DNA from: JACOXT01 sp964372855
GTDB lineage: Bacteria; Patescibacteriota; Microgenomatia; Levybacterales; UBA12049
NCBI GenBank assembly: GCA_964372855.1
Contig: CAYJRY010000037.1
Location: 1 to 12,598 of the forward strand
Length of the DNA stretch: 12,598 nucleotides
Reading direction: 5' to 3'
The notes under the pieces are model-generated. The model was not told the DNA's origin and did not search any database. It worked only from the letters and a program-made list of their open reading frames with translations. Shown here one piece after another: positions 12,295 through 12,598 of this stretch (its first letter is position 1; each line of letters starts with the position of its first letter). A program made the position numbers and the translations under genes.

Positions 12295-12598
12295 TTATGC
12301 TGATTTTCCCATAGATAATGCCATTTTCTCCTCATCAGTCAATTCATAATCTTGTGATTTCCCTTTTATAATTTTTTTGGCGTACCATCTTGTGCCAGAA
12401 CGCGCGTAAAGAGCAGAAATTATTACACCAGTATTATGTCCATCAGTTAGCGATAAAATAAAACTTTGGTCTCCTCCAGTATCTTTAAAAGGATTAAAAC
12501 GAACAAGTCCAATTTTTTGAATATGGAAAAGTCCAGCTTTTTGTATTTTATCACAATATGATTTTAAATAATCAATGTCTTTTTTTGCTGAATTTGCA
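12295..12598 (-). CDS. DUF4446 family protein, C-terminal part (5' end outside the window)
   Basis: The minus strand is open from the window edge to a TAA at 12297-12295, giving 100 residues with no start. The run IQKIGLVRFNPFKDTGGDQS, then FILSLTDGHNTGVIISALYARSGTRWYAK, ending in a DYELTDEEKMAL segment, is typical of DUF4446: a short protein (about 150-170 residues) with an N-terminal membrane helix, which would lie outside the window. The function is not known; the family is common in Firmicutes and CPR. It is the first visible gene of the DUF4446-DUF3048-wHTH-secD-secF operon, and its stop is 2 nt before the DUF3048 ATG. Confidence 0.9.
   Translation of the reverse strand, partial: ANSAKKDIDYLKSYCDKIQKAGLFHIQKIGLVRFNPFKDTGGDQSFILSLTDGHNTGVIISALYARSGTRWYAKKIIKGKSQDYELTDEEKMALSMGKSA

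Overview
The window reads as a piece of a small-genome, AT-rich bacterium of the Candidate Phyla Radiation (Patescibacteria), most likely the Microgenomates side. The reasons are: very tight packing with overlapping genes; an archaeal-type catalytic domain in a short AspRS; a DUF4446-DUF3048-SecD-SecF gene run; a TrpR/YerC-like regulator without any trp genes; a membrane-anchored protein that I recall only from such genomes; and AT-rich repeats inside coding sequence. TGA is used as a stop codon by several genes (recJ, secF, the wHTH-nucleotidyltransferase, DUF3048), so this is not a UGA-Gly code lineage such as Gracilibacteria/SR1. The phylum assignment is an inference from gene content, not from a marker-gene tree. 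A 10-base run of N (7882-7891) marks a scaffold join.

Layout. Positions 1-71 (minus) hold the first codons of glutamyl-tRNA synthetase. They are preceded by two tandem hairpins and by a promoter interlocked with a divergent promoter for a membrane-anchored protein (273-1310, plus). An 80-bp cloverleaf-like palindromic element, flanked by an 11-bp direct repeat, sits between that second promoter and its gene. Next come aspS and a D,D-carboxypeptidase (minus, overlapping genes), a small orphan gene (3686-3988, plus), recJ (minus) and cca (plus). The recJ and cca start codons are only 27 bp apart. A truncated C39-like peptidase N-terminus overlaps the end of cca. A TrpR-like regulator follows, with CTAG-rich repeats on both sides. 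After the gap comes yqeY (plus). The rest is one minus-strand operon, in order of transcription: DUF4446, DUF3048, a winged-helix/nucleotidyltransferase, secD and secF, with junctions of +2, -11, -4 and +5 nt.

Themes. Most genes serve translation and tRNA upkeep (gltX, aspS, cca, yqeY), envelope and secretion (carboxypeptidase, SecDF, DUF3048) or DNA repair (recJ). Several start codons lie 5-7 nt after a good -10 box with no ribosome binding site (cca, yqeY, aspS), which suggests that leaderless mRNAs are common here. Removing the palindromic element and one copy of its flanking repeat on paper recreates exactly this leaderless layout for the 273-1310 gene. All three tail-to-tail gene pairs overlap, abut or are 3 bp apart, with no terminator between them. 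recJ carries four in-frame heptanucleotide repeat tracts. One 20-nt string occurs in two of these tracts in different reading frames, so the repeat acts at DNA level rather than as a protein motif. No stretch longer than about 200 bp lacks a gene.
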